Shown: positions 11,294 to 23,614 of the stretch, piece by piece | Position numbering within the stretch: position 1 is the stretch's first letter | How the letters are laid out: each line of letters begins with the position of its first letter | Notes under the pieces: model-generated | Seen by the model: the letters and a program-made list of their open reading frames with translations, nothing else | Database searches by the model: none | What the model was told of the DNA's origin: nothing | NCBI GenBank assembly: GCA_020881915.1 | Contig: JAJFPB010000002.1 | Location: 2,728,001 to 2,792,000, forward strand | Length of the DNA stretch: 64,000 nt | DNA from: Paramyrothecium sp. XJ0827 | Lineage: Eukaryota; Ascomycota; Sordariomycetes; Hypocreales; Stachybotryaceae | Reading direction: 5' to 3' | Position numbers and translations under genes: made by a program

Positions 11294-13257
11294 ATGTCTC
11301 TCTTCGTTCTTGCCGAGACGCCTGCGGGGTGAGTCGCCGATTTGGACGAAAGCGTCTTGTGCGTTTGACCGGGACGACGAAGTTTGCTGACAAGAACCGT
11401 AGCTACGGCCTGTTCAAGGCGACGGACAAGAAGATGCTGAAGAACGAGGACCTCGCTGCGGAACTCGGACGACCGGAGAAGCTGGTGGAGATGTACGTAC
11501 ACGCCACATGTGGATGTGGAAGTTGTCAAAGGCTAACATATTTCGACTATAGGCTGAAGCTGAAGAAGTTCATCAAGTTCGACAGTGCTGCCACCGCTCT
11601 TGAGGAAGCCGCTTCCCTCAAGGAGGGCAAAGTCCCCGAACTCTTGGCCTCCCTCCTGGAGGATCTCAAGGCCGAGAAGAAAGCCTCGATCGCTGTTGCC
11701 GATATCAAACTCGGAACCTCCATCTCGAACCTGCCACAGTTCAACCTCTCTGCGGTTTCCGGCACTCAAACAATGGATCTTTTCCGTGGTATTCGAGAGC
11801 ACGTCTCCTCCTTGATTCCTGGCCTGGAGCAGAGCACCCTTGACCGCATGTCTCTCGGTCTCTCGCACTCCATGTCCCGCCACAAGTTGAAGTTCTCCGC
11901 CAACAAGCTTGACTCCATGATCATCCAGGCTGTGAAGCTCCTCGACGACATGGACAAGGAGCTCAACGTTTACGCCATGCGAACGAAGGAATGGTACGGC
12001 TGGCACTTCCCTGAGATGGCCAAGATCCTGAACGACAACCTCGCCTATGCCCGCGTTGTCTTGGCCACCGGCATGCGTACAAACATGGCCGACACTGATC
12101 TCTCCGAGATTCTCCCTGAAGAGCTGGAGACTACTCTCAAGGCTGCTGCTGAGATCAGCATGGGTACCGAGATCACAGACGAGGATCTTGACAACGTCAA
12201 GGAGCTGGCATCTCAGGTCATCCAGTACACCACCTACCGTGCCGAGCTGTCCTCATACCTGGAGAACCGTATGCGAGCCATTGCCCCCAACCTGAGTGCA
12301 CTGGTTGGCTACCTTGTCGGTGCCCGCCTTATTGCTCACGCTGGTTCCCTGATGAACCTCGCCAAGTCCCCTGGTTCCACCATTCAGATTCTCGGTGCTG
12401 AGAAGGCTCTGTTCCGTGCGCTCAAGACGAAGCATGATACTCCCAAGTACGGTCTGATCTACCACTCTTCTCTGATTGGTCAGGCCACTGGCAGGAACAA
12501 GGGCAAGATTGCCCGTATGCTCTCAGCCAAGGCTGCTCTTGGTCTCCGTGTTGACGCCCTTGGCGACGACGACGAGGACGCCGATGATGAGGAGAGGGCT
12601 ATCCTCGGTCTCAGCAACCGCATCAAGCTCGAGAACCACCTGCGAAAACTCGAGGGCAAGCCTCTGCTACCAAAGGGCACCAATGTCACCCCATCCGGTG
12701 AGATTTTGGGCGCCAGCCAATTCACTCTCAAGGAGACCCGTCGCTACAACGTCGATGCCGATGGTGTCGACGAGGTTAATGGCGAGACCGAGACCCCCAA
12801 GAAGAGCAAGGATAAGAAGTCAAAGGACAAGAAGAAGTCCAAGATCGAGGTTGTTGAGGAGCAGGACGACGACGAGGAGATGAAGGATGCTGAGGAAGAG
12901 GAGGACAGTGACGACGCCGCCACAAAGACTCCTTCCAAGAAGCTCTCTGAGGCAGACTACGAGCGCCTTGCCGCTGCTGCTGGCATTTCCGTCAAGAAGT
13001 TCAAGCGCAAGTACGAGCGTGGTGATGTGGAGGTCAACGACGACGGAACTCCCAAGGTCCACAGCAAGAAGGAACTGAAGAAGTTGCGCAAGGCCGAGGA
13101 AGCCTCTACACCCTCCAAGGCGTCAGCCCCAGCACCTGCTGAGCCCGTGTCAGAAAAGAAGAAGAAGCGCAAGCACGACGAGGAGGAGGTCGAGGATGCC
13201 GAGGCCAAGAAGGAGAAGAAGCAGAAGAAGAAGAAGCGCCAGTCGCTCGACGCATAG
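11294..13257 (+). CDS. NOP58: Nucleolar protein NOP58 (box C/D snoRNP core)
   Basis: Exons 11294-11328, 11403-11492 and 11553-13257 encode 609 aa. The start MSLFVLAETPAGYGLFKATD is the conserved NOP5NT opening. NOSIC and Nop domains follow at about residues 60-400, including HSMSRHKLKFSANKLDSMII and the GAEKALFRALK segment that contacts kink-turn RNA and 15.5K. The C-terminal 170 residues are Lys/Asp/Glu-rich KKxK tracts typical of Nop58 tails and nucleolar localisation. It binds C/D snoRNAs with Nop56, fibrillarin and Snu13 for rRNA 2'-O-methylation. The longest ORF, starting at 11131, runs through two introns and an upstream leader; the spliced model restores the family N-terminus. Confidence 0.95.
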
Positions 13258-14501
13258 GATGCTAAAAAACGACGGGAACCGTGCACCGCACCGCGCAAGT
13301 CGAAAGCAAGGAAAGGGCACCATACCGCCTAGACCCCATCCCCACTCAGACTGGGGACGGGCCTGTGTGAATATATGATACCTTTTGTTAGGTCTTCGGG
13401 AGAGCTTCTGGCTATTTCATCGTTCCCCTTCTTTCCTTTTCCCAGGTCGAGGAAGAGGGGGGCTTGGCGTTACAAGGGGGTCTTTGGAATTGGCGTGGAT
13501 TTGGTTCTATGTTTTTTGTCTCTTTTCCCTACGTTTGTCGTTGATCTTTTTATTCTTGTTCATCTCGACGACAGATGGGGTTTTGCAAAGTCGATGACCA
13601 GATATGTAGCGAGAAACGGAAGAGAAAAGAAATCAATGAACTCGTTCGAACGAAATCCCCTTTTTCTACTAGCCGGCAGGGCTCGAAGCAATGTGATCAC
13701 TGCCTTTTTCGTCTTACCTGAGACCTGGTAATACATGTACATGAGCTGGTTCTGTTTACCACTTCTACGAGACCTGCCCTCCTAGCCGTGGCATATTTTG
13801 CAAACATCTCAAAGGCATACGTCGGCAGTTAGAAAAGCGGTCGGATCTCATAGTATGTGATGCTGCGGTAGGTACTATGAGGAAAACGCGAAGACGTTCA
13901 AAATTGACACATGACCTCGAGCACATGGTTACTTTTGCAGCCTGGGTGACGGGACCAATTAATTCAAGTCAGTAAAAATTTTGCTATTTAGTACAATAAA
14001 GCCTAGTAATCAGCGAGCGAAGTGTTGGGTATCATAACCAGAACCATTAAGCATCATCCGTCCCGCACCTTATTCCTCCAGTCTCTTTCGGTCCCTACCA
14101 TTTCCCACTTACAAAATTGAGGTATCTCTGTACAACAAAAAACACAGGAAGAACAAAACGACAAGGCGAAAAAGACCAACCCAGCGATATCGAATGGTCA
14201 AATCCAGGGGAGTGTGTGAACGAGGGGTTCGCAACTAGCAACTAGCAGCGTGTGACGAAGCGATCCCGTATCGCAGCTCAAGACTTTAGAGTTGCGGCAG
14301 AGCTGAACAGGCATAGAGCGCATGGTGATCGCAAGTGTTAAGGCAAGGAGACCGAGCAGTATCAATCGAGGGGGGCTCGTCTAATACTAAGGGCATCTGC
14401 AATTATGGTATTCGTGGTCGGAAATCAAGTAGACCAACCTAATCAACGCAAAAAACCATTGAGTCAGCATGGCAATGCTCACAAAATAACGACGGCCCGG
14501 A
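13258..14501. other. Convergent intergenic region, no gene seen
   Basis: Between the stop codons of NOP58 (+) and the stomatin-like gene (-). Open frames near 13375-13742 are T-rich and low-complexity and look like 3' UTR. No RNA gene was recognised. Confidence 0.45.
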
Positions 14502-15716
14502 CTAGATATTCTCGACCATGCGGGCAGTCATGGCGTTCTGGAAGCTTGGGTCCTGACCTCCAAAGTCACGGTTGGTGTTGCCGTGATTGCCACTGTCAAA
14601 GTCGGCGGCGAAGTCGCCGCCGGCCTCGCCAGTCTGCTGGCTGTTCAGCGCAGCTTGAATGGTGCTGGGACCCATGGTCTGATTCGCAGCAGGCAGGAAG
14701 ATGACCTTGCTGTTGGCAGACTTGGCCATGGCCTGCATGGCCTCAAGATAGCGGATCTGCATGGCGGGCGCAGAGCTCAAGATATCGGCAGCTTGGCGCA
14801 TCAGCTTGGCGGATTCGACCTGTGTTGAAGAATCACGTTAGTACCCATGTTCAGATGCACGGGGAAAGAAGGAGATAGATCTGGCGTACCTCAGCCTTGG
14901 CCGCGATAATCTTGCTTTCACCGATTCGCTTGCTCTGGGCGGCCATGGAGAGTGACTCCTGCAGCTCCGAAGAGAAGATGATGTCCTTGATCAACATACT
15001 CTCAACCTGGACACCCCAGCCTGCGGCAACGTCTTCGATGATTTCCCCGATAGACTGAGCAATCTCCTCACGACGCTCAATAACATCCTGGAGGACACGG
15101 GCACCGACAACATGGCGCAGAGTAGTCTGGGTGCGCTCCATGAGGGCCTGGCGAATGTTTGAGATGCCGAAGGCAGCTTTGTGGGGAGCGACAATGTGGT
15201 AATAGATGACGGACGTGAGGCGGAGGGTGACGTTGTCCTTGGTCATGCACGTCTGTTCGGGAACCTCTGCGATCTGGATCTTGACATCGATCTGGAGGAG
15301 ACGCTCGCTGAGAGGGTTGATCTTGACAAGGCCAGGGTCGACGGCCTTGTAGAAGCGGCCAAACTTGGTGACGAGGCCGACATTACCTTGGCTCACGTTC
15401 TTGTAGGGGTTGGGGCAGAAAATGCAGCAAGGGATGGCACCCATAGTTCCGATGATGGAGCCGAGGGTGTTGACTGAAGTGCGTGGTGAGTTCGAGTTCT
15501 TAGGACGGCATTGGGGGAGGGATGTTCCATACTCATGCTTCCATACCAGCCCCTGTTGTCGACATCCGGGGCGACAACGGTGGCATAGCTCTGCTGGAGA
15601 TCGTCTTCTGTGGGCGGCTGGACAGCCATCTTGCGCTGGGCCTGGAAGCCGCCAGTAGAGGGCTCGGTTTCGGGCGCCTTGGAGGCGCTGCCGCTGCCGT
15701 TCACGTGGGAGTCCAT
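14502..15716 (-). CDS. Stomatin-like SPFH (band 7) protein
   Basis: Exons in coding order are 15716-15533, 15473-14890 and 14819-14502, giving 361 aa. Introns of 59 and 70 nt are GT-AG and phase-consistent. After a 60-residue disordered N-terminus come a short hydrophobic, Cys-rich segment (AIPCCIFCPNPYKNV) likely to be a membrane hairpin or palmitoylation site, then the SPFH core (VGLVTKFGRFYKAVDPGLVK, MERTQTTLRHVVGARVLQDV). The C-terminal helix ends in a Gln/Asn/Gly-rich tail. Stomatins scaffold cholesterol/sterol-rich membrane domains; no substrate can be inferred. An in-frame ATG eight codons upstream (15740) is an alternative start. The real N-terminus joins the core as SMINTLGS. Confidence 0.88.
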
Positions 15717-18550
15717 TGCGTGGGAGTTTGCGCAATGCAAAGAGGGAAAAGAATGCGAGGTGCGCGTGTGTGCGAATGAATGGGACAGGCACCTGGTTTT
15801 GGGTGAAGGAGCTAAGGTAAGGTAGGTAGGTAAGGTAGATAAGAGGGAGTGTGAGTGTGAATGTGACCCGTCCTATGACACAAGTGATGGATAATGATGA
15901 GATGATGGAGTAAGTAAGGGAGGGAAGAGGCCCGATGAAATGGATGGAGGGGAGGGAGAAGAACCAGGCTGTTTAATAGGACAATAGCCTCGCCGAGGCA
16001 GGCATGGTTCTCGATCGCGGTAGGGCCAAGATCAGAGAAGGTGAAGGACCCGTGAAGGAGAAGCTACCTTACCTCACCTTACCTTGTTTCGCCTTGGCTT
16101 TCGCCTTACCAGCTTGACAGTACAGAGATAGGTGCCGTAGATACGCTGCGCTAGCATGGAATCAGTGGAAACCCCAAGACCGCACCAAGTACTGTAGTAC
16201 ACCCCAGAGCAACGTGGTTCGAGGTCCGGGTATAGCGGCTGGCTAGGATGTGGCAGCCAAGCCGCAGGCTCAGCGTCAAAAGCTTCAGATGACCCTTGAG
16301 ACACCAATAACCACCAATAACACTCCGCGAGAGACGGGCGAGGGTGGGGTGTGGATGTGGCCACCGTCCGGCGGACGTGGTGTTAGTTGAACGGATTCGG
16401 TGGCTCGGCAAAGGCAAACAAAGGTCTGCAGACCTGCTTCCACCGTCTCTTCCCCCCCTTCGCTGTGGCTCTCTGGGGGTTTTTACAAATCCAATCGCCG
16501 CGAGACGAGCAAAGATCAATCTCACTGCGGGATGCTGTGCCGCAGAGCTTAGCTTGCTCTTCAAACGGAAGAGCCCCCCCCCCTTCCCCCTTCTCCTCGT
16601 GTTTCGCCACGATGCCCGCCCGGTACACGCCCATCCCGGGGGCTCGGCTTGCCTAGCGCGTGGGATCTACTGCTGCCTACCTAGGTACCCTGTGCGGGGA
16701 CGCGGAGAAGCAGAAAGGTCAAGAGAAAAGGAATGATGGTCGGGCTGTTTTGTGATTCGAGGGGACCGTGCGGGGGGGCGCGAGCTGACAGAAAATCGAA
16801 GCTTCCCATTCCCTTCCCAAAATAAAATAAAAGAAGGGCGTGGACGGATCTTCCTACGAGAGACATGGGGTGGATGACGGAGTTGGTGAGCCTATGACGA
16901 TAGCCGAGCCTACAACATTGATTCTATTCTGTGAGAAGGATGCGTATGCCGCCGAGAGGCACCCAAGAGTGCTGCAGTAAGTAAAGGTAGGTATCTCATT
17001 TCTACAGCTCTGTGCGGTATGTGCTTGTCAAACGCGTGGCTGCAGATAAGATGCTGTGCCGTGCTCTCCCGTATCCTTGTCCACGTTTGCTTTGCAGATT
17101 ACACCGGAGCTTGGTGACGACAACGGCACCCATCCAGGTGCAGTCCCTGTACCTACTGCAGCAGGTCCCATGCAAAGGGGTGACAGAAAAGCGAGACGGC
17201 AAACCCCTTCGCCTTAAGTATACCTTGATTGATATTGGAAAGACTTTTTTCTTTCAGAAGAAGAAGAAACCAGTATCTTAAAAGTGACCCCCCAAAGATT
17301 TGTTTCAGTTTTAAAAGGTACATGAAGAATAAGTTACGTATCCTATACCTTCCAAAATGCTCTTACACAAGTGCCCAGGACTTTAAAGTGGTTATTTATG
17401 GGTACCTTGAATCCTTAGGTATGGCGATCTCACTTTTTCTGTCACCCACTTGCCACGGTACTTTTTCTGATTCCCCCTTCACCGTCGCTCAACTCACCAT
17501 CAATTCGCCCACCTTCCTCGCACAAGAAAACACCGGTACAGGTGATCTCTTGCTGGCTTGCTCTGCCTCACCTCGACATGAGCGGCACAGCATCGGGTTG
17601 AAGAGAAGAGCAAATCCATGATCCCCGCTGTGCCCAAAAAAGGCTATCTCAGCAGTGAGGCTTGGCGCACGCTTCGCCGTGAAGCCGGGCGTCCTCTCAT
17701 CTCCACATTCTTCCTTGCCCTGCTCAGAGACCCGCTCCTCGTGGGTTAGGGGAAATACAAATCGACGACAAATCCTGAGGACCCCTTGCTAAACGATGCA
17801 ACCGACCCCGCCGTGTTCGTCGTATCGCTGTTTGCCCACTGCCGAACGGACCGGGGTGTGCAGATGATGGGCGTGGAAACACCACCACATTGCATCCTGG
17901 TTGCCATTCCGATGCAGCGTGACCTAGCACTGCCTCATTCCTCGTCCCAGCCATCGACCCAGACTTCTTGTTCTGCATCCTGCCGAGTCTAACTTTTCGC
18001 TAAGTATCACTTTGGCAACCGGTGAGGTCGTCCGGCTCGTCTGTCGCTCCGGGCCCGCCAGTCAGTGGTTGGAGCGAGCTCTAGTTTGGTTCTAGAACCT
18101 AGCCGAAGGCTGATTTCTGTCAGTATTTACTTTCCGAGAATAATAGCCTGTTGAGGGTTGTCTCTGATCTAACGAAGCGGGATTAGGGTAGCCCAAGATG
18201 GCCTCACAAAACTCCTTCCCCATGCAGCGTCATCTAGCCAATAATGGTGGCAGTGAACGTGTCAATCGTGACATCAACCCTTGCCCCAACCTCCCTTGGC
18301 TTACTCGCCTTTCTCTGCTGCATCTCCCCAACCAACATTCATCATCTGCGGTTCCGCTTACCCTTGGCCCTTTTTCATCACCAAAATTCGAAGCATCATT
18401 AGCTGCTCATCCTGCCTATCTATGAATTCTTTTATACCCATATCATGTTTCGTCATCGTATCTCGTGAAATGGTGTCCGTGTTCCGGACACAGCCTCTTC
18501 GTCCTCGGGGTAGCAAGCACTTTTCTCCAGAATATCCGTCATCTCTCCTC
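15717..18550. other. 2.8-kb gene-poor interval with ACCTTACC-type repeats
   Basis: No coding gene is supported; the largest open frame (16151-16564 minus, 137 aa) has no recognisable family. It holds purine/pyrimidine-skewed and homopolymer tracts (C-run near 16570-16582) and several degenerate AGGTAAGGTAGG / TACCTTACC elements (15813-15839, 16064-16085, 16675-16690). A GGTTCGAGGTCC at about 16208 was tested as a tRNA B box and fails arm pairing. Confidence 0.45.
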
Positions 18551-19805
18551 TCATCTGAGTTCAGGCTCCCTCATAAACTCGGGAATGCTTAATCCACCCT
18601 CGCCAGACTCAAGCCTCGTAGCAGCCAGGACCCGCGCGAGATTGCCTAGCCGTTGTCCATGATCGCCAACGCCTCCATGGGCGCTGCGGCCACCAGCAGG
18701 GTCGGAAAGCTCAGAGAGATCGTCAAATGAATCCGTTTCTTGACCGGCACCCTGTGCCGCATCGGCGTCGAAGGCATATATTTTGATACCTCGTAGATGC
18801 GTGTCTTTTCCGTTCTGATGGTTCTCCAAAATCTGCATCTGCAGTACGTAGGACACGAGCGTATTCCCATCAGGGTCTCCACCCGCGCCAGCGATAGGAA
18901 CTTGCTGCCACCCTACTGGGCTGTCGAGGTTCATGTTGGCAAACTCGATCAGGTTATTCTCGCTTGTGCCAGATCGAAAGACAATCTTGGTAGGCGTATA
19001 GGATTCGTCTTCTGTATAATCAACATAAAACCGAATGTCACGAATGCCCACCCGCTTCACAAAGTAGATGGTAAGCTTGTGTGGCTGGGGACCATCGGAT
19101 CTGCACAAACACATCAGTATGCCTTGCCAAAAGGTGTTGTGATCAAGGGATTCCTCACTGCCAGTAGGATTTGAGGTCGTCACTCCGCAGCTCCTCCACA
19201 CCATTTCCTTGCTTCTGGCTGCTGACTGTGAACCTGCCAAGATTGGAGATCTCCTTGAGCCCAGCGGTGGCAGGATCGAGCAGAGGCTCAGCCTCATCCT
19301 CGTCTTCTTCCTCTTCATCTCCTTCATCCTCCTCGATTTGATCATCAATGCCCGTCGGTTCGGGTTCGAAATTCTCAGGGTACATGCTCTCGTCAATCTC
19401 ATCCGGATTCTCTGCTTGCTCTTCGCCATAGTCATATGGCAATGCAACTGGATGATGCGTACCCGGGCGAGCCATGCCCAAGACGCTGAGGTCTGGTTCA
19501 GAACTAGACTCGTCTGAATCTAGGGTCAGGCTGAGGCGAGGCTGTGTGACAGCACGTGTCGCTAGGAGCATGTTAGTATGGTGAGCCTGACGAGAATGTC
19601 GCCTTTGAAGCTCCTGCACAGCGCCCAGAACGCGAAGATACTGTTGCCGTATGACCTGAGTGCGACGACCAAGAGCCTGCACTACTGCCTGCATATTCTC
19701 CTTGTCCATGGAGGGAATCGGCCGTAATGTGAGGGGCCGGTGGCTAAGCAAGGCTCCCCCGGGCGATACAGGTAATTCCTGTAAAGGCATGCGTTGGTCG
19801 GCCAT
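18551..19805 (-). CDS. APC10: Anaphase-promoting complex subunit 10 (APC10/DOC1)
   Basis: Exons 19805-19159 and 19100-18551 (coding order) encode 398 aa. The 58-nt intron is GT-AG and joins CA|A TCC as Gln-Ser. The DOC jelly-roll domain begins at about residue 185 with ISNLGRFTVSSQKQGNGVEE and continues through LTIYFVKRVGIRDIRFYVDY and LIEFANMNLDSPVGWQQVP. In the APC/C, DOC contributes to D-box degron recognition with Cdc20/Cdh1 and to processivity. A long acidic linker (about residues 135-180) precedes it. The protein ends LR, where many APC10 proteins carry a C-terminal Ile-Arg tail. The start is uncertain: I chose MADQRMPLQ, but an upstream exon near 20450-20249 is possible (see findings). 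Confidence 0.85.
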
Positions 19806-21928
19806 TGCTGCAGGAATCCACATAGGAAAGGCGTGTGCATGATTCAATCCCGCTCAGACAATAGCCGAATGTCGACTGAAGAGCATACCAGGCACGAAAT
19901 CCTGTGCTTGGATTTGGTGTTACCGCTCACGGAGAAGTCAAGGGAGTGGAAGTACAGGCACGAGGTGAACCACACTTCGAGGCCAAGATCGATTGAAGGC
20001 AAAGGCCCACAGAAGCATGATAGATTGGAGCATGCACTTGCAGCAAGCCTCAGAATGTCGGTTGTGCAAGACTAACTCAAGAGTTGTAGGGTCTTGATGA
20101 GGTAAGGGAGAAGATGTGGTGAAGCGTGTAAGTTACACATGCGAGTGAATCAAGCGGTTATGCGCTTCGAGCAGTGGCGCCACCGTGCAGCTCAAACAAA
20201 ACACGTGGAAAACAGGAAAATCTGAAAAAGAAGATGCATACTTGCCTCGATGAAGTCGGAATGGATTCGGCGGAGGTGCCACGGCCTCACGGCCACCACT
20301 GGCCTGATCTGGGGTCCTGTGGGCATCGGGCGTCTGCTGCTGTTGTTGCTGCTGCCGCTGCCTCTGTGCCCGAGGCTGCGGTGCCTGACCCTCGGCGTGG
20401 GCGGCATTGGCAGCCACATGGCGAGCCCTTCTGGAACCGCGGGCGATGTCCATGCTTCGTCGTCGGCCACAGGCTCCCTCAGCAGCTGCTTGATATCCTC
20501 GGGTTGTCGTTCTGCCCTCCTCTACACGCACGAAACTAACGAGTAGCGCTGGCGACGCGCTGTCACGTGCTTCTATTCTTGACGCTCTGCAGAAGACCCA
20601 TTTCGACGTAGACCTGACAAGCACCACCATATTTCGGAATTTGTCCCTTACATAATCAACAGCATGGCACGAAACTAGGAGCATGAGACGGGCGGCTTTC
20701 TCATGTCCGCGACACGCCAGGAAAGAAATTACCTAAAATGCCGTTCTTGACCCGCCGGGCTGTTCTGGCTCTCGCGGCGCCACTCCTCGCAAACTCATGG
20801 CAACATCAATCCGGTATTTAGCAGATGCCAGACCAGGGTGATCGTCCCATCCCCAAGTGAGACACCATGACAAGATGATGGAGCGAGTCGTCACAAGACA
20901 CACCACACTGTTGCTTCTCCTTTTCTAAGACTAAACCGGAAGTTTTCTCGAACTACTGGCCGTGCGCCACGATCTAGCGTGGTTCTGCATGAACACTGTA
21001 TTCTTGTCACTGGTCCCTCGATCGGAAGCAGTTCGTCCTACTCGTGGGATTGCGATCTGCAGGTTCGGGGTTTGGCCATGGCCGCCATGGGGACATCTAA
21101 GATCCAAGTTTTCGGCCGACCGTTTCAGTGGAACGGTCAGGGTCATGCCAGCCTCGCATCGTATACACCCGACGGCAGAAGACCTACGTCATGGTAGAAG
21201 ACATTGTGTTACGTGGACGCGCTGATGAAACAACAGTCGCCGACTAGTAGCCCAGAGTCAGCGGGCTTGACGTGGGAAGAGCACGGCACACACATGCACC
21301 TCTGCCAGCCGTTGCGTGCTTCACTGGCCATTTGTTGCTTGCCAGGAGATGATCACGGCGTGGGCTTGGCCTGTCATTTCGAGGTTCAATGGGCCATGGC
21401 TCAGAAGTGTTTCTTGGCTTTGCAGGCCGCCATATGCTAAGAATGCAAAGTCTTTCGTGATCTGCTGGCGATATGCGTTCTGTCAAGATCGGTGCGTCTC
21501 CACGGGTTCACGACCTTGGTTTACGTTCATGCGCATGACTTGCGGAAATTGACCGGAACCCGCGGAAAGGTCGCCAGCCATGGGTATCCCTCTCGCGACT
21601 CTGCCTATTACTTCCATACTTTCCGTGTGCCAATGGATGTGTCCAGTCATGACAGACGGAGGGTTCGGTTCTTAGACCGTGATGATGGCATCCGTATTAG
21701 ACGGCGCACGAGCCGAGACACGATCCAGCCGCTGACGCAGTTTGGCGAACAATCTCCTAGAACCACTTTATGCGTCCAACTCTGGTGTTTTAAGTGTCGA
21801 AGATCTTGCGATGCCTATGCCCCAGACCATAAAACAGAAGGCCCGGCCTCCTTGGACCCTTGGATTGCTTGCCCTGTACTGCTTCTTCATCAGTTCCCGG
21901 CGGGGCATCTCAAAGCTTGGCTTTCACC
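19806..21928. other. Divergent region upstream of APC10 and the aquaporin
   Basis: About 2.1 kb between the two divergent starts. It contains a minus-strand open stretch at 20450-20249 that could be a 5' exon of APC10, with a CAG/CAA-coded poly-Gln run around 20336-20356. The rest shows only short, unrecognised open frames. No RNA gene was found. Confidence 0.4.
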
Positions 21929-23614
21929 ATGTCCTTACCTACGCCCAGATTCCATCAGCCAACCGTGAGTGTAGACACTACGGAACACCACGACCTCCCA
22001 TCCAGCCCTACGATACATGAGCTGGCCCCTCAGACCCCCCGTGCGATACCTAAGCAACCGTCGTCCTCCAGTGATGATCAGGCACCTCAGGCACCGCAGA
22101 GCGAGTCCGGCCGACCCAGGTCCAACTCTCAGCCCGAGGCCCGGGTTGGCTTCCAGCCAATCTCCCCTCAAGGGGTGGCGCACGATGTCGACAACTTCTC
22201 TTACAGGACCACTCCTAAGCGAGCCAACAGGAGTCGCATCCAAGAAGAAATCGAGGACGATTACTGGATGCCGGCGCCGTGGGAGAGGACACGGGACCAT
22301 GACCGCTACTGGCGCGAAGACTCTCGACTAAGACGCAACCCTTCGCGACATGGCCCCTATTCGCGACCACCACCTGCCCTACTGAACCACTACCCCCCTG
22401 GCTTCGCTTACAGCGACGAAGACCTGGACGACATCGCAAAGCCGCAAGCCAACAACGAGATTCGCCACCTGTCGAAGCCCTCCGTCGACGGCCTCAGGAT
22501 CCGCAAGCGGCAGACCCCGGACGAGGAGATGGGCTACCACTACCCTCCCGAGCACGTGCTGCGGAGGGACTTCTCCTCTCGAACCTTCACCGAGGGGGGC
22601 CGCCGCCTCGACTGGCGCGAGCTCACGCCGCAGGAGAAGGCCGAGGTGATGCGCCTGCCGTGGACGCAGTGGATGAACTCGGACATGAAGAACCACTTCG
22701 TCGCCTGGCTGGGCGAGTTCATCGGCACCACCATGTTCCTCTTCTTCGCCTTCGCCGGCACCGAGGTTGCCAACATCCGCTCCAACAACGACACCGACAA
22801 GACCACGACCGGCGAGGAGACGGGCTTCGACCTGTCCGTCCTGCTCTACGTCTCGCTCAGCTTCGGCTTCTCGCTCATGGTCAACGTCTGGGTCTTCTTC
22901 CGCATCAGCGGCGGCCTGTTCAACCCGGCCGTCACCATGGGCATGTTCCTCGTCAAGGCCATCGACGCCACCCGCGCCGCGTTCCTCGTCTTCGCCCAGA
23001 TCCTCGGCTCGCTGATGGCCTCCGTCATCGTGCGCTACCTGTTCCCGGAGACGTTCAACGTGCGCACCACGCTCGGCGGCGGCGCCACCATCGTGCAGGG
23101 CGTCTTCATCGAGGCCCTGCTCACCGCGGAGCTCGTCTTCACCATCTTCATGCTGGCCAAGGAGAAGCACCGCGCGACCTTCATCGCCCCCGTGGGCATC
23201 GGCCTGGCTCTGTTCATCGCTGAGCTCGTCGGCGTGCAGTTCACCGGTGGCTCCCTGAACCCGGCCCGCAGCTTTGGACCTTGCGTCATCACGGGCAGAT
23301 TCGATCAAGAGCACTGGATCTACTGTAAGTCTTTCAATCGTGTACCCCCCGTCGGCAACTTACCGTATGCTTACTTCACATTAGGGGTTGGACCAGGAGT
23401 CGGTACCCTCATTGCTGTCGCCTTCTACAGGCTCATCAAAACTCTGGAATACGAGGTGAGAGCTAGCGCGTCTCCTTTCTCTTTCATCATTGATTCTAAC
23501 TGGTGCTAGATGGCGAATCCCGGCGCCGATGGCGATGATGGAAATGATCCGACCAAGAACCCGGAAAAGCGCGCAGAGGTGCAGTCAAACAGAGCTCCCT
23601 CGATCACTGGCTGA
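21929..23614 (+). CDS. Aquaporin (MIP family) with long N-terminal extension
   Basis: Exons 21929-23324, 23385-23455 and 23510-23614 encode 523 aa; introns of 60 and 54 nt are phase-consistent (T|GG for Trp at the first join). The first ATG, in the context TTCACCATGTCC, opens a roughly 250-residue hydrophilic N-terminus rich in Pro/Ser/Arg and Asp/Tyr. Six membrane segments then follow, with the two pore motifs NPA at about 332-334 (GLFNPAVTMG) and 444-446 (SLNPARSFGP). Both asparagines and the post-NPA Arg are intact, so a water channel is the likely role; glyceroporins usually carry Asp after the second motif. The membrane part is strikingly GC-rich at third positions compared with the N-terminal part. 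The last exon encodes a 35-residue charged tail. Confidence 0.9.

Noticed and set aside
16200..16225. Possible tRNA B box GGTTCGAGGTCC
   Set aside because: The flanking bases do not form a five-pair T stem and no A box or acceptor stem is found at the right distance.
22379..23314. 311-codon minus-strand frame opposite the aquaporin core
   Set aside because: Explained by extreme GC3 of the membrane-domain codons; composition is Asp/Glu/Val-rich and unlike a folded protein.
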